Shown: positions 1 through 6,845 of the stretch, one piece after another
Numbering within the stretch: the stretch's first letter is position 1
Layout of the letters: every line of letters begins with the position of its first letter
Assembly (NCBI GenBank): GCA_031259795.1
Contig: JAIRLA010000166.1
Span: 1 to 12,771, forward strand
Reading direction: 5' to 3'
Source: Azoarcus sp.
GTDB taxonomy: Bacteria; Pseudomonadota; Gammaproteobacteria; Burkholderiales; Rhodocyclaceae
Length of the DNA: 12,771 nt
The notes under the pieces: generated by a model
What the model was told of the DNA's origin: nothing
Seen by the model: only the letters and a program-made list of their open reading frames with translations
Database searches by the model: none
Position numbers and translations under genes: made by a program

Positions 1-195
1 TCCCCGCGCTGACGGCAGCCGCCTGATCTGCCCGGCGCGCCCGATCCGCCGCGATTCACGGCCATGCGGGAAGGCTGGCGCTCTCCGACGTTGATGGACA
101 AGAGCGACATCCGAGATCACGGACGCCAGTTCGGCGCTGGGAATGTTCTTGCGCTTGTCTTCCTCATGGATCAAGGCGGCAATGGTCTTGGGCGA
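1..195 (-). pseudogene. Possible remnant of a DNA methylase N-terminus, decayed
   Basis: Read on the minus strand, the frame is open from just after a TAA (196-198) to the window edge and includes the stretch KTIAALIHEEDKRKNIPSAE. The charged run followed by K-N-I-P-[ST]-A-E recalls the opening residues of adenine-specific (type III Mod-like) DNA methyltransferases, which often begin with a short charged segment and 'NIPTxE'. After about 35 residues the sequence becomes Arg-rich and family-like character is lost, which suggests a frameshift or truncation. There is no catalytic motif, start codon or Shine-Dalgarno that would make it a working gene. It lies directly downstream of the Fic-like remnant on the same strand, so both may come from one decayed defence-type module. 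The identity rests on memory of a short motif and is weak. Confidence 0.25.
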
Positions 196-328
196 TTAGA
201 TTCCCGATGATCTGGTGTACGGTGGCATGGGACAGTTGAAGCTCTCGTTACAGATCGCGCGCAGAGACAACGGGATTGCGATAGAGCACGTCCAGCGCCG
301 CGCGGGCGTTGGCGGCGCGTCTGCCTTC
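164..328 (-). pseudogene. Fic-family protein C-terminal winged-helix remnant with internal stop
   Basis: The minus-strand frame from 328 to the TGA at 164-166 encodes EGRRAANARAALDVLYRNPV, then VSARDL, an in-frame TAA, and then RELQLSHATVHQIIGNLI. This resembles the C-terminal winged-helix segment found after the Fic (AMPylation) domain in many bacterial Fic proteins, where a 'L..NPVVSARDL...L.vSHATa..lI..L' pattern is usual. The Fic catalytic motif HxFxD(A/G)NGR and the whole N-terminal part are absent; upstream (above 328) the frame runs into the G-run and terminator region. The internal stop and missing catalytic domain make this a non-functional fragment. An isolated HTH regulator remnant is the main alternative. 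Confidence 0.5.
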
Positions 329-341
329 TTGGCAGTGGGGG

Positions 342-376
342 GGGACGGGCGTCCCGTTCCTTTTTCCCTTTTTTAT
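342..376 (+). terminator. Strong Rho-independent terminator, plus strand, orphan
   Basis: Bases 342-349 pair with 353-360 to give an 8-bp stem with one G·U pair around the 3-nt loop CGT. A pyrimidine tract follows at once (five T, three C, six T, through 374). A run of eight G (337-344) overlaps the left arm. The T-tract lies on the plus-strand 3' side, so it would stop rightward transcription. The only coding remnants to its left are on the minus strand, so the gene it once served is missing or lies further left. It also shields the region to its right from read-through. Confidence 0.7.
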
Positions 377-408
377 TCAGCGGCGCTGCGCGCCGGGTGG
401 AACGCGCT

Positions 409-445
409 GGATTGCCACGTCGCTGCGCTCCTCGCAATGACGAGG
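409..445. repeat. Dispersed 'ggattgcc...cgcaatgacg' intergenic repeat, copy 1
   Basis: The element begins GGATTGCCACGTCGCTGCGC and ends CTCCTCGCAATGACGAG. Its outer arms (ATTGC and GCAAT) are inverted, giving a potential short hairpin. Very similar short repeats occur between genes in many proteobacteria, in the reverse reading 'CGTCATTGCGAG...GCAATCC'. A second copy in the same orientation lies at 12078-12114 and differs from this one at only a few positions. No open frame crosses it convincingly. The bases between the terminator and this repeat (377-408) hold nothing I recognise. Confidence 0.75.
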
Positions 446-567
446 GGGGAGAGGCTTTCGCAATGACGAGGGAGGGGCGGCTTTTGCAGTGACGAGGGCG
501 GGGCGGCTTTTGCAGTGACGAGGGCGGGAGGCTTTCGCAGTGACGAGGGCGGGCGGCTTTCGCAAGG
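433..567. repeat. Tandem array, five 25-26 bp units plus a partial sixth
   Basis: Units begin at 433, 459, 485, 511 and 536, with lengths 26, 26, 26, 25 and 25, and a partial sixth (cgcaagg) starts at 561. Each unit reads roughly [c/t]gca[a/g]tgacgaggg followed by a G-rich stretch and ggcttt. The first unit is the right arm of the dispersed repeat at 409-445, so the array looks like local amplification of that arm by slippage or unequal exchange. The units vary at a few positions, so they are not freshly duplicated. No spacers separate them, so this is not a CRISPR array. The array ends about 90 bases before the first recognisable rnr-derived codon. Confidence 0.9.
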
Positions 568-658
568 AAACGGCCATTTCGCGCTTTGCCGCATCCTGTG
601 AAGGGCTGGCCGCCGGAGCAGCCCGGCAAGTCGCGCGGCTTTCTCGCCGCCGCTTTGC

Positions 659-891
659 GTGCGCGATTGCCTTGCCGCGTCGGCAAGACGTTTTCCGGCA
701 ACGTCTCCGCAGTGGTACCCTTTGGTTCTTTTATTGCGCTGGACGACATTTTCATCGAGGGACTTGTGCATATTTCCGATCTCGGCCGCGACTGTTTTCA
801 TTTCGACGAGGCCCGTCACGAACTGGCGGGCGCGGGCGCGCGCGGCGAAACGCCGGGGCCGGGCAAGCGCAAGGGGAAACGCCGTGGCTGA
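659..891 (+). pseudogene. rnr: Remnant of RNase R: S1-domain stub with frameshift
   Basis: Two adjacent frames together encode a fragment of ribonuclease R. VRDCLA (659-676) continues after a one-base frame change at about 676 as RVGKTFSGNVSAVVPFGSFI, then EGLVHISDLGRDCFHFDEARHEL, and ends in a basic tail GKRKGKRRG with stop TGA at 889-891. In intact RNase R, '..MRDxxGExFdGtISgVtsFGlFV.L...yvEGLVHiseLgnDyFhfDeaRHeL' is the start of the C-terminal S1 domain. It is normally followed by some 40 more S1 residues, which are missing here: HEL joins directly to the Gly/Lys-rich tail. The cold-shock and catalytic RNB domains, about nine tenths of the protein, are absent upstream, where the tandem array lies. 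The stop overlaps the rlmB start, as in the usual rnr-rlmB order. An isolated S1 mini-protein (TTG at 586, 101 aa) is possible but less likely. Confidence 0.8.
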
Positions 892-1762
892 ACCGCATTC
901 GCCGTCCAATGGCAAGGGGAAAGAAGGCGAGCGGGAAGCGGAGCCGCGCCGCGCCGCGCCGCCGCGGCGCAACCGCAAGGGCGGGAAAAACGCAAAGGGC
1001 GCCGCCGCGGCCGCGCCATCGGCGCGCCCCCCCAGCCGTCTGATCTATGGCTTTCATGCCGTGCTCGGACGCCTGCGCCGCGAGCCGGATACTGTGTTCG
1101 AGCTTTATCTTTCCGCGCTGCGCAACGATGCGCGCGCGCGCGAAATCCATGCGCTCGCCGAGGCGATGGGCACGAAAATGACCCAGGTCGAAAGCGAGCG
1201 CCTCGACGGCATGGTGGGCACGCGCCGCCATCAAGGCGTGATTGCCCGCATCGACGCCCGCCAACGCGCGCTCGTTCTCGACGACATTCTGGGATCCCTC
1301 GCCGGGCCGGCTTTGCTGCTGGTGCTCGATGGCGTGCAGGACCCGCACAATCTCGGCGCTTGCCTGCGGGTCGCGGACGCGGCGGGCGTCCACGCCGTGA
1401 TCGCGCCGAAGGATCGCGCTGCCGGCCTCAATGCCACGGCGGTCAAGGTCGCCAGCGGCGCGGCCGACACGGTACCCTATATCACCGTGACCAATCTCGC
1501 GCGCACACTGGAACAAATCAAGAAAGCCGGAATATGGGTCGTGGGCGCGACGGGCGAGGCGGAAAAGTCGATATTCGATATAGATCAGAAGACTTCCATT
1601 GCGTGGGTGCTGGGCGGCGAAGGGGACGGTTTGCGTCGCCTGACGCGCGCGGCTTGTGATGAGTTGGCGCACATTCCAATGCTGGGAAGCGTAGACAGTC
1701 TCAATGTCTCGGTGGCGAGCGGTATTTGCCTGTTCGAGGCATGCCGCCAGCGCGGCGGTTGA
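884..1762 (+). CDS. rlmB: 23S rRNA (guanosine-2'-O-)-methyltransferase RlmB
   Basis: SpoU-class (SPOUT) methyltransferase that 2'-O-methylates a conserved guanosine (G2251, E. coli numbering) in the 23S rRNA P-loop, using S-adenosylmethionine. Of 292 residues, about the first 50 form a Lys/Arg/Ala/Pro-rich extension absent from the 243-aa E. coli protein. The substrate-binding L30e-like part starts at LIYGFHAVLGRL. The catalytic domain shows all three SpoU motifs: DGVQDPHNLGACLRVADAAG (Asn156, Arg162), VLGGEGDGLRRLTRAACDEL, and SVDSLNVSVASGICLFEA (Asn274). They match E. coli RlmB almost residue for residue. The GTG start at 884 sits inside the end of the rnr stub (8-base overlap, GTGGCTGA) behind an AAGGGGA ribosome site, so translation was probably once coupled to rnr. 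The exact start within the low-complexity N-terminus is not certain. A function in ribosome maturation is very likely kept. Confidence 0.95.
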   Translation: MAEPHSPSNGKGKEGEREAEPRRAAPPRRNRKGGKNAKGAAAAAPSARPPSRLIYGFHAVLGRLRREPDTVFELYLSALRNDARAREIHALAEAMGTKMTQVESERLDGMVGTRRHQGVIARIDARQRALVLDDILGSLAGPALLLVLDGVQDPHNLGACLRVADAAGVHAVIAPKDRAAGLNATAVKVASGAADTVPYITVTNLARTLEQIKKAGIWVVGATGEAEKSIFDIDQKTSIAWVLGGEGDGLRRLTRAACDELAHIPMLGSVDSLNVSVASGICLFEACRQRGG

Positions 1763-1784
1763 ATCGGTGAAGGGGGGAAAGCAC

Positions 1785-1812
1785 GAACGGACGAAACCAG
1801 CAAATGAACGGA
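1785..1812 (+). promoter_or_regulatory. Candidate PrsR upstream activating sites (direct repeat)
   Basis: The heptamer GAACGGA occurs at 1785-1791 and again at 1806-1812, exactly 21 bp apart, or two helical turns, so both faces align on the DNA. They sit about 60-87 bases before the start point predicted from the sigma-54 promoter at 1845-1861, a usual distance for enhancer-binding proteins. That PrsR binds here is an inference; no PrsR site consensus was available for comparison, and seven-base repeats can arise by chance. Confidence 0.3.
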
Positions 1813-1844
1813 ATATACGGGCCATGTGGCAAGGGATAGAATAT

Positions 1845-1861
1845 TTGGCCCGTTTCACGCA
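1845..1861 (+). promoter_or_regulatory. Sigma-54 (RpoN) -24/-12 promoter of the XrtA-type operon
   Basis: The bases TTGGCCCGTTTCACGCA match the sigma-54 consensus TGGCACG-N4-TTGCA, with GG at 1847-1848 and GC at 1859-1860 separated by exactly the required 10 bp. The predicted start point is near 1872, giving a leader of about 64 bases to the ATG at 1936. The same operon encodes PrsR, an activator with the GAFTGA loop that contacts sigma-54, so position and partner agree. This supports positive autoregulation of the cluster. Confidence 0.75.
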
Positions 1862-1935
1862 AACCATACGAGCGTGAGATGTTTTCGTGTAATTTTGTCA
1901 TTTGTTCGTCTGTTTCGATGCAATTTGAGAAAGAT

Positions 1936-3318
1936 ATGTTAAAACTATTCGGTCATTATTTCCCGGCGTATGTATTGCAGCGCATTTGTCTTGACGTAAC
2001 TCTGCTCGTGGTGGCGGTCGTTTCTTTGGCCGCGTTCAGGGCGCATTCCGTGGAAGTAAATTGGGCAAACATATTGCCGTCGGCAATGGGATTTGCCGTA
2101 ACGATGGTCTTCATCAATTTCACTCTCGGTCTTTACCAGCCGGTTGACGAAGATGATCCGCGCACGGCGCTGGCCCGCGTCGTGCTGGCCCTGTTGTTTT
2201 GCCTGCCCGGGGCCTACGGCATGATCCTGTTCCTGCCGTGGGAGGGGTTCGCCTCGTTGTCGATGCAGGCGTCGGTGCTCGTCCTCATGACGATCGTGCT
2301 GGCGCTGCGGGTGCTCATCAACCGCAGCCAGGCTTCGTCGCTTTTCGCTCCCAGGGTGCTGGTGGTCGGCGTCGGCGAGGATGCGCTGGAAGTGCAGCGC
2401 ATCCTGTCGCACCCGGAGCAGGGGCGGGTGGAGGTGCAGGGGTTTTTTCATTGCGACATCGGCGAAGCGCAACGCGTCGCCACGGAAAAAGTCATCGCCG
2501 GCAATGATCTCGTTGAAACGGTCAGGCAGATGAAGATCAACGAGATCATCGTCGCCGTGCGGGAACGGCGCGGCGGCAAGTTGCCCTTGCGCGAATTGCT
2601 CGATTGCAAGCTGGCCGGCGTGCGCGTTTTCGATTTGTCCACATTCCACGAGCGCGTGCGCTGCCAGGTGCGGCTCAGTTCGTTGCGCGCGAGCTGGCTG
2701 ATCTATGGCGACGGTTTCCAGCAGGCGCTGGGGCGCTCGTTCGCCAAGCGGGTTTTCGATCTGGCCTCTTCCGCCGCGCTGCTTGTCCTCACTTTGCCGA
2801 TCATGATCGTGACCGCGTGCGCGATCGTGTGGGAGGATCATGGCCCGGTGTTTTATCGCCAGGAGCGGATCGGCCTTGGCGGGCAGGTCTTCAGGATCAT
2901 CAAGTTCCGCAGCATGTGCATGGACGCCGAAAAGGACGGCAAGCCGCGCTGGGCCACTTCCAATGACGAACGGATCACGCGGGTCGGACGTTTCATCCGC
3001 AAGTTCCGCATCGACGAATTGCCGCAACTGCTCAATGTGCTTGCAGGCAGCATGAGCCTGGTAGGGCCGCGTCCGGAGCGGCCCTATTTCGTTGACCGCC
3101 TGGCGCGCGACATTCCGTTCTACGGCGTGCGTCACTGTGTCAAGCCGGGGCTGACCGGCTGGGCGCAGGTGCGCTACCAGTACGGTTCCTCGGTCGATGA
3201 CGCGGTACAGAAGCTCCAATACGACCTTTATTACGCCAAGAATCATACGCTGGTGCTCGATACGCTGGTGCTGCTCGAAACCGTGCGCGTCGTGCTGACG
3301 GGGGAAGGGGCGCAATGA
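1936..3318 (+). CDS. XrtA/PEP-CTERM-type polyprenyl-phosphate sugar-1-phosphate transferase
   Basis: Membrane enzyme predicted to move a sugar-1-phosphate from a nucleotide sugar to undecaprenyl phosphate, the first step of exopolysaccharide repeat-unit assembly. It has 460 residues. About four N-terminal hydrophobic helices come first, then a Rossmann-like region (RVLVVGVGEDALEV, about residue 143). From Lys271 follows a bacterial sugar transferase domain (PF02397) with a membrane-associated helix, KFRSM, IDELPQLLNVLAGSMSLVGP (the Asp360-Glu361 dyad of this class), PRPERP and PGLTGWAQV. This arrangement and the MLKLF..HYF opening fit the TIGR03013 family, which travels with prsK/prsR. An in-frame ATG lies at 1879, but it is only 7 bases after the predicted transcription start. 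ATG 1936 has a GAGAAAG ribosome site and matches the usual N-terminus of the family. First gene of the operon; 54 bases separate it from prsK. The sugar specificity cannot be read from the sequence. Confidence 0.9.
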   Translation: MLKLFGHYFPAYVLQRICLDVTLLVVAVVSLAAFRAHSVEVNWANILPSAMGFAVTMVFINFTLGLYQPVDEDDPRTALARVVLALLFCLPGAYGMILFLPWEGFASLSMQASVLVLMTIVLALRVLINRSQASSLFAPRVLVVGVGEDALEVQRILSHPEQGRVEVQGFFHCDIGEAQRVATEKVIAGNDLVETVRQMKINEIIVAVRERRGGKLPLRELLDCKLAGVRVFDLSTFHERVRCQVRLSSLRASWLIYGDGFQQALGRSFAKRVFDLASSAALLVLTLPIMIVTACAIVWEDHGPVFYRQERIGLGGQVFRIIKFRSMCMDAEKDGKPRWATSNDERITRVGRFIRKFRIDELPQLLNVLAGSMSLVGPRPERPYFVDRLARDIPFYGVRHCVKPGLTGWAQVRYQYGSSVDDAVQKLQYDLYYAKNHTLVLDTLVLLETVRVVLTGEGAQ

Positions 3319-3372
3319 AGCGGACAGCCGCGCTGGCGCGAGCGCGCCGGAACGCGCCATGGGTGAAACGGA

Positions 3373-5490
3373 ATGGACGAAACGCTGCCGCTGGCTGAGT
3401 TCGCCGCCTGGGGTTACGGCCTGACCGCGTTCGTTTATGCCGGTTTCGCGCTCTATATGTACGCGGCATGGCGGGGAGCGCTGGTCGGGGGCTGCCTGCT
3501 GCTGGCCGTGATCCTGTCGTGTCTCTGGGCGCTGGCCAATCTGTGGTATGCCCGCGCGCCCTCGACGATGGCCTATTTCTGGAGCGTCGGGCTGGATGTG
3601 CTGCGCTCCGGCGGATGGTTCGCCTTCTTGCTGATATTGCTGCGCCCCCTGCTGGCCGGGAGCCGGAGGCGCTTCCTGCTGGCGGCGTGCGGCGTCCTCG
3701 GCGCGCAATTGGCGGGCATGGCGGGCGCCGGTTTCGCGCTCATGCCCGCCGAACAGGCGCTCAAGCTGAATTTCGGCGGTTCGCTCGCGGGCGCGGTGCT
3801 GGGGCTGGCGCTGGTCGAACAGCTTTTCCGGGGCATTCCGCAAGACGCGCGCTGGGCGTTGAAACCGTTGTGCATGGGGCTTGGCGCGGCTTACATGTTC
3901 GAGCTGTATCTTTTCGCCGACGCCTTCCTGTTCGGACGCCAGAGCACGGTGATCTGGCTCGTGCGCGGCCCCGCTTATGCTCTGGTCGTGCCGTTGATCG
4001 CGGTCTCGGGCGCGCGCAATCCGTCCTGGTCGCTGCGCATGTCCCTGTCGCGCGAAGCGGTTTTCCATACCACGGCGCTGGGCATCTCCGGGATTTACCT
4101 GTTGGCGGTGGCCGCGGCGGGCTATTACGTGCGCTATTTCGGCGGAGAGTGGGGGCAGGCGCTGCAAATAATGTTGCTGTTCGCGGCGATGGTGCTGCTG
4201 GCGGTATTCATGTCTTCGTCGGCGCAGCGCGCGCGTCTGCGGGTGCTCATCAGCAAGCATCTGTTTCCTTACCGTTACGACTATCGCATCGAATGGCTGC
4301 GTTTTACCCGGGCGCTGTCCGCCTCCGGCGACGAGCGTTTCGATCTCGGCCAGTCGGTCGTCGCCGCGCTCGCCGATCTGGTGGAGAGTCCCGGCGGCGT
4401 ATTGTGGCTGCGCCGCGGCGGCGCCGCGGGAGGCGATTATGCGATCCAGGCCAGGCGGGATCAGCCCGGGGCGGATGTGGTGGAGCCGGCGGACAGTCCG
4501 TTCGCGCGTTTCATGTGCGAGCGGGAATGGATCATCGACCTCGAAGAATACCGGCGCAGCCCGACGACTTATCCCGGCCTGCAACTGCCGGACTGGCTGG
4601 CGGCGTATTTTCCCGGCGCCTGGCTGCTGATCCCGCTCACGGGCGGCATGGGGCTGATCGGCTTTGTCATGCTCGCGGCGGCGAGAACCCGCTTCGAGGT
4701 CGACTGGGAAGTGCTCGACCTGCTCAAGACCGCCCGGCATCAGGCCGCGAGCTATCTCGAACGGATGCTGGCGGCGGAGGATCTGCTGGAAGCGCGCAAG
4801 TTCGAGTCCTTCACCCGCATGTCGGCCTTCGTCGTGCACGATCTGAAAAATCTCGTCGCCCAATTGTCGCTGGTGCTGCGCAACGCCGAACGCCACAAGG
4901 ACAATCCCGAGTTCCAGGCCGACATGCTCGAAACCGTGGCGCATGTCGAGACGAAGATGCGCGGCCTGATGGCGCAGTTGCAGGAAAAGCGTTCGATCGA
5001 CCCGCCGCGCGCGGTGAGCCTTGCGAAAGTGCTGGAAAATGTCCGCCACGCCAAGCGGGAGCAGCGCCCGCCGGTGATGCTCGACATACCGGCAGACGGC
5101 GGCGCCATCGTGGTGCGGGCGCATCCCGAGCGGATCGAGCGGGTCATCGGGCACATGGTGCAGAACGCGCTCGAAGCCACGCCCGAAGATGGCAGCGTGG
5201 CCATCCGGCTCGAAAACGGCGGCGACCGGGTGCGCGTCGTCATCGAAGACAGCGGCTGCGGCATGTCGGAGGCTTTCATTCGTGAATGTCTTTCCCGCCC
5301 TTTCGAGACGACCAAGATAAACGGCATGGGAATTGGTGTATACGAAACGCAGCAATATATCCGTGAATTGGGCGGCAACGTGTCATACGATAGTACGGAA
5401 GGTATTGGCACGCGGGTGAGCATCGACTTGCCGGTTCATACGCGACTGGATGTGGAATGGAAAGAAACTCCGGGAAATAGGCATGACTGA
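3373..5490 (+). CDS. prsK: PEP-CTERM system membrane histidine kinase PrsK
   Basis: Sensor kinase of the PrsK-PrsR two-component system, 705 residues. About the first 285 are a run of hydrophobic segments forming a multi-pass membrane domain. A GAF-like region follows (about 320-465), then a short helical stretch with the phospho-acceptor box FVVHDLKNL (His489). The HATPase domain has an N box NALEAT (Asn598), a G1 box DSGCGMS (Asp626), a PFETTK segment, a G2 box GMGIGV and a final GTRVSIDLP. The H box lies in an 'HDLKN' context rather than a classic HisKA domain, which is typical of PrsK. Membrane sensing with a cytoplasmic GAF suggests either an envelope or a small-molecule signal; the ligand is unknown. 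The stop overlaps the prsR start (ATGACTGA), a sign of coupled translation. Known relatives, with PrsR and RpoN, control PEP-CTERM genes in floc-forming Zoogloea. Confidence 0.93.
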   Translation: MDETLPLAEFAAWGYGLTAFVYAGFALYMYAAWRGALVGGCLLLAVILSCLWALANLWYARAPSTMAYFWSVGLDVLRSGGWFAFLLILLRPLLAGSRRRFLLAACGVLGAQLAGMAGAGFALMPAEQALKLNFGGSLAGAVLGLALVEQLFRGIPQDARWALKPLCMGLGAAYMFELYLFADAFLFGRQSTVIWLVRGPAYALVVPLIAVSGARNPSWSLRMSLSREAVFHTTALGISGIYLLAVAAAGYYVRYFGGEWGQALQIMLLFAAMVLLAVFMSSSAQRARLRVLISKHLFPYRYDYRIEWLRFTRALSASGDERFDLGQSVVAALADLVESPGGVLWLRRGGAAGGDYAIQARRDQPGADVVEPADSPFARFMCEREWIIDLEEYRRSPTTYPGLQLPDWLAAYFPGAWLLIPLTGGMGLIGFVMLAAARTRFEVDWEVLDLLKTARHQAASYLERMLAAEDLLEARKFESFTRMSAFVVHDLKNLVAQLSLVLRNAERHKDNPEFQADMLETVAHVETKMRGLMAQLQEKRSIDPPRAVSLAKVLENVRHAKREQRPPVMLDIPADGGAIVVRAHPERIERVIGHMVQNALEATPEDGSVAIRLENGGDRVRVVIEDSGCGMSEAFIRECLSRPFETTKINGMGIGVYETQQYIRELGGNVSYDSTEGIGTRVSIDLPVHTRLDVEWKETPGNRHD

Positions 5491-6844
5491 AAAGCAAAGA
5501 ATCCTGTTGATCGTCGAGGACGACCCGGCCCTGCAAAAGCAAATGCGCTGGGCCTTCGACGGCTTCGAAACCGTGGCGGCGGGCGATCGCGGCAGCGCAA
5601 TTGTGCAAATGCGCCGTTTCGAGCCTCCGGTAATCACCATGGACCTGGGGTTGCCGCCCGCGCCCGATGACGTGAGCGAGGGCTTCGCCCTGCTGGGCGA
5701 AATACTGGCGCTCGCGCCGGACGCCAAGATCATCGTCCTCACCGGACAGCATGACCGCGAAAACGCGGTGCGCGCCGTCGGCATGGGCGCCTACGATTTT
5801 TTCAGCAAACCGTTCGAGCCGGAATTGCTGACGCTGACCATCGAGCGCGCTTTCCGCCTTCACGACCTGCAAGCCGAGAACAAGCGGCTGCATCAGGCGC
5901 AGGCGGGCGCGATGGTGGGCCTGCTCACGCGCGACGCGAATATGCAGAAGCTGTGCCGCACCATCGAAAAGGTGGCTTCGGCCTCGGTCTCGGTGGCCCT
6001 GACCGGCGACAGCGGCACCGGCAAGGAAGTGCTGGCGCGCGGACTGCACAACCTCTCGCCGCGGGCGCAAGAGCGCTTCGTCGCCATCAACTGCGCGGCC
6101 ATCCCCGAAAACCTGCTCGAAAGCGAACTTTTCGGTTACGAAAGAGGCGCGTTCACCGGCGCGAACCGCCAGACCCCCGGCAAGATCGAAATCGCGCACA
6201 AGGGCACGCTTTTCCTCGACGAAATCGGCGACCTGCCGATGGCGCTGCAAGCCAAGCTGCTGCGCTTCCTGCAGGAACGCGTGATCGAACGCCTTGGCGG
6301 CCGCCAGGAAATTGCCGTCGATGTCCGCGTCGTCTGTGCCACGCACCGCGATCTCAAGGCCCGCATAAAGGAAGGACTGTTCCGGGAAGACCTCTATTAC
6401 CGGCTGACCGAAATCGTGGTGGCGATTCCGCCCCTGCGCGAACGCGAGGGCGACGCCGTATTGCTCGCCCACCACTTCGTGCGGCGCTTCGCGCAGAAAA
6501 ACAAACGCGGCACGCTCCACCTCGCCGATGACGCGCTCGCGGCGATCGAAAACCACACCTGGCCGGGCAACGTGCGCGAACTGGAAAACTGTATCAAGCG
6601 CGCCGTCATCATGGCCGAAGGCAATCGCATCGTCGCTGGCGATCTCGGCCTGGAGGCGACGGGCGACGAAGGACTCGAATACCTGAACCTGCGCCGGGTG
6701 CGCGAGGTCGCCGAACGCCAGGCCGTGGTGCGCGTGCTGGCGCGCACCAACGGCAACATCGTGCGCGCGGCGGAGATCCTCGGCGTCAGCCGCCCTTCGC
6801 TTTACGATCTCATGAACCGTTTCAGCCTGAAAAAGGAGAACTGA
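5483..6844 (+). CDS. prsR: PEP-CTERM-box response regulator PrsR, sigma-54 activator
   Basis: NtrC-class enhancer-binding protein of 453 residues. The receiver domain has the acidic pair Asp13-Asp14, phospho-acceptor Asp54 (TMDLGLPP) and conserved Lys109 (SKPF). The AAA+ domain carries Walker A GDSGTGKE (175-182), the sigma-54-contacting loop GAFTGA (222-227), Walker B LFLDEIGD (Asp246-Glu247) and the NVRELEN segment. A C-terminal Fis-type helix-turn-helix (NIVRAAEILGVSRPSLYDLM) binds DNA. All catalytic residues are present, so it should be active. I chose ATG 5483, which overlaps the prsK stop by 8 bases and puts the protein start right before the first beta strand; an earlier in-frame codon at 5450 would add an unusual tail. 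Its likely targets are the promoter at 1845-1861 and PEP-CTERM genes elsewhere in the genome. Confidence 0.95.
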   Translation: MTEKQRILLIVEDDPALQKQMRWAFDGFETVAAGDRGSAIVQMRRFEPPVITMDLGLPPAPDDVSEGFALLGEILALAPDAKIIVLTGQHDRENAVRAVGMGAYDFFSKPFEPELLTLTIERAFRLHDLQAENKRLHQAQAGAMVGLLTRDANMQKLCRTIEKVASASVSVALTGDSGTGKEVLARGLHNLSPRAQERFVAINCAAIPENLLESELFGYERGAFTGANRQTPGKIEIAHKGTLFLDEIGDLPMALQAKLLRFLQERVIERLGGRQEIAVDVRVVCATHRDLKARIKEGLFREDLYYRLTEIVVAIPPLREREGDAVLLAHHFVRRFAQKNKRGTLHLADDALAAIENHTWPGNVRELENCIKRAVIMAEGNRIVAGDLGLEATGDEGLEYLNLRRVREVAERQAVVRVLARTNGNIVRAAEILGVSRPSLYDLMNRFSLKKEN

Positions 6845-6845
6845 C

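Noticed and set aside
215..466. Small plus-strand open frame of 83 codons across the left repeat region
   Set aside because: It runs through the terminator and the dispersed repeat, shows no family-like sequence, and is antisense to the Fic-like remnant.
433..560. Regularly spaced repeats that might suggest a CRISPR array
   Set aside because: The units are contiguous with no unique spacers, and no cas gene is seen; they derive from the neighbouring dispersed repeat.
1744..1758. Hairpin CCGCC-AGCGC-GGCGG at the end of rlmB, possible terminator
   Set aside because: It is only a 5-bp stem inside coding sequence, with no T-tract after it.
1879..1935. Upstream ATG that would add 19 residues to the sugar transferase
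   Set aside because: It falls 7 bases after the predicted transcription start, and the added residues (Cys/Ser-rich) are unlike the family's usual MLKLF opening.
1945..5355. A 1136-codon open frame on the minus strand opposite the transferase and prsK
   Set aside because: Composition is His/Gln/Arg-rich and low in family-like motifs, typical of the antisense frame of high-GC genes; both plus-strand proteins are clearly identified.
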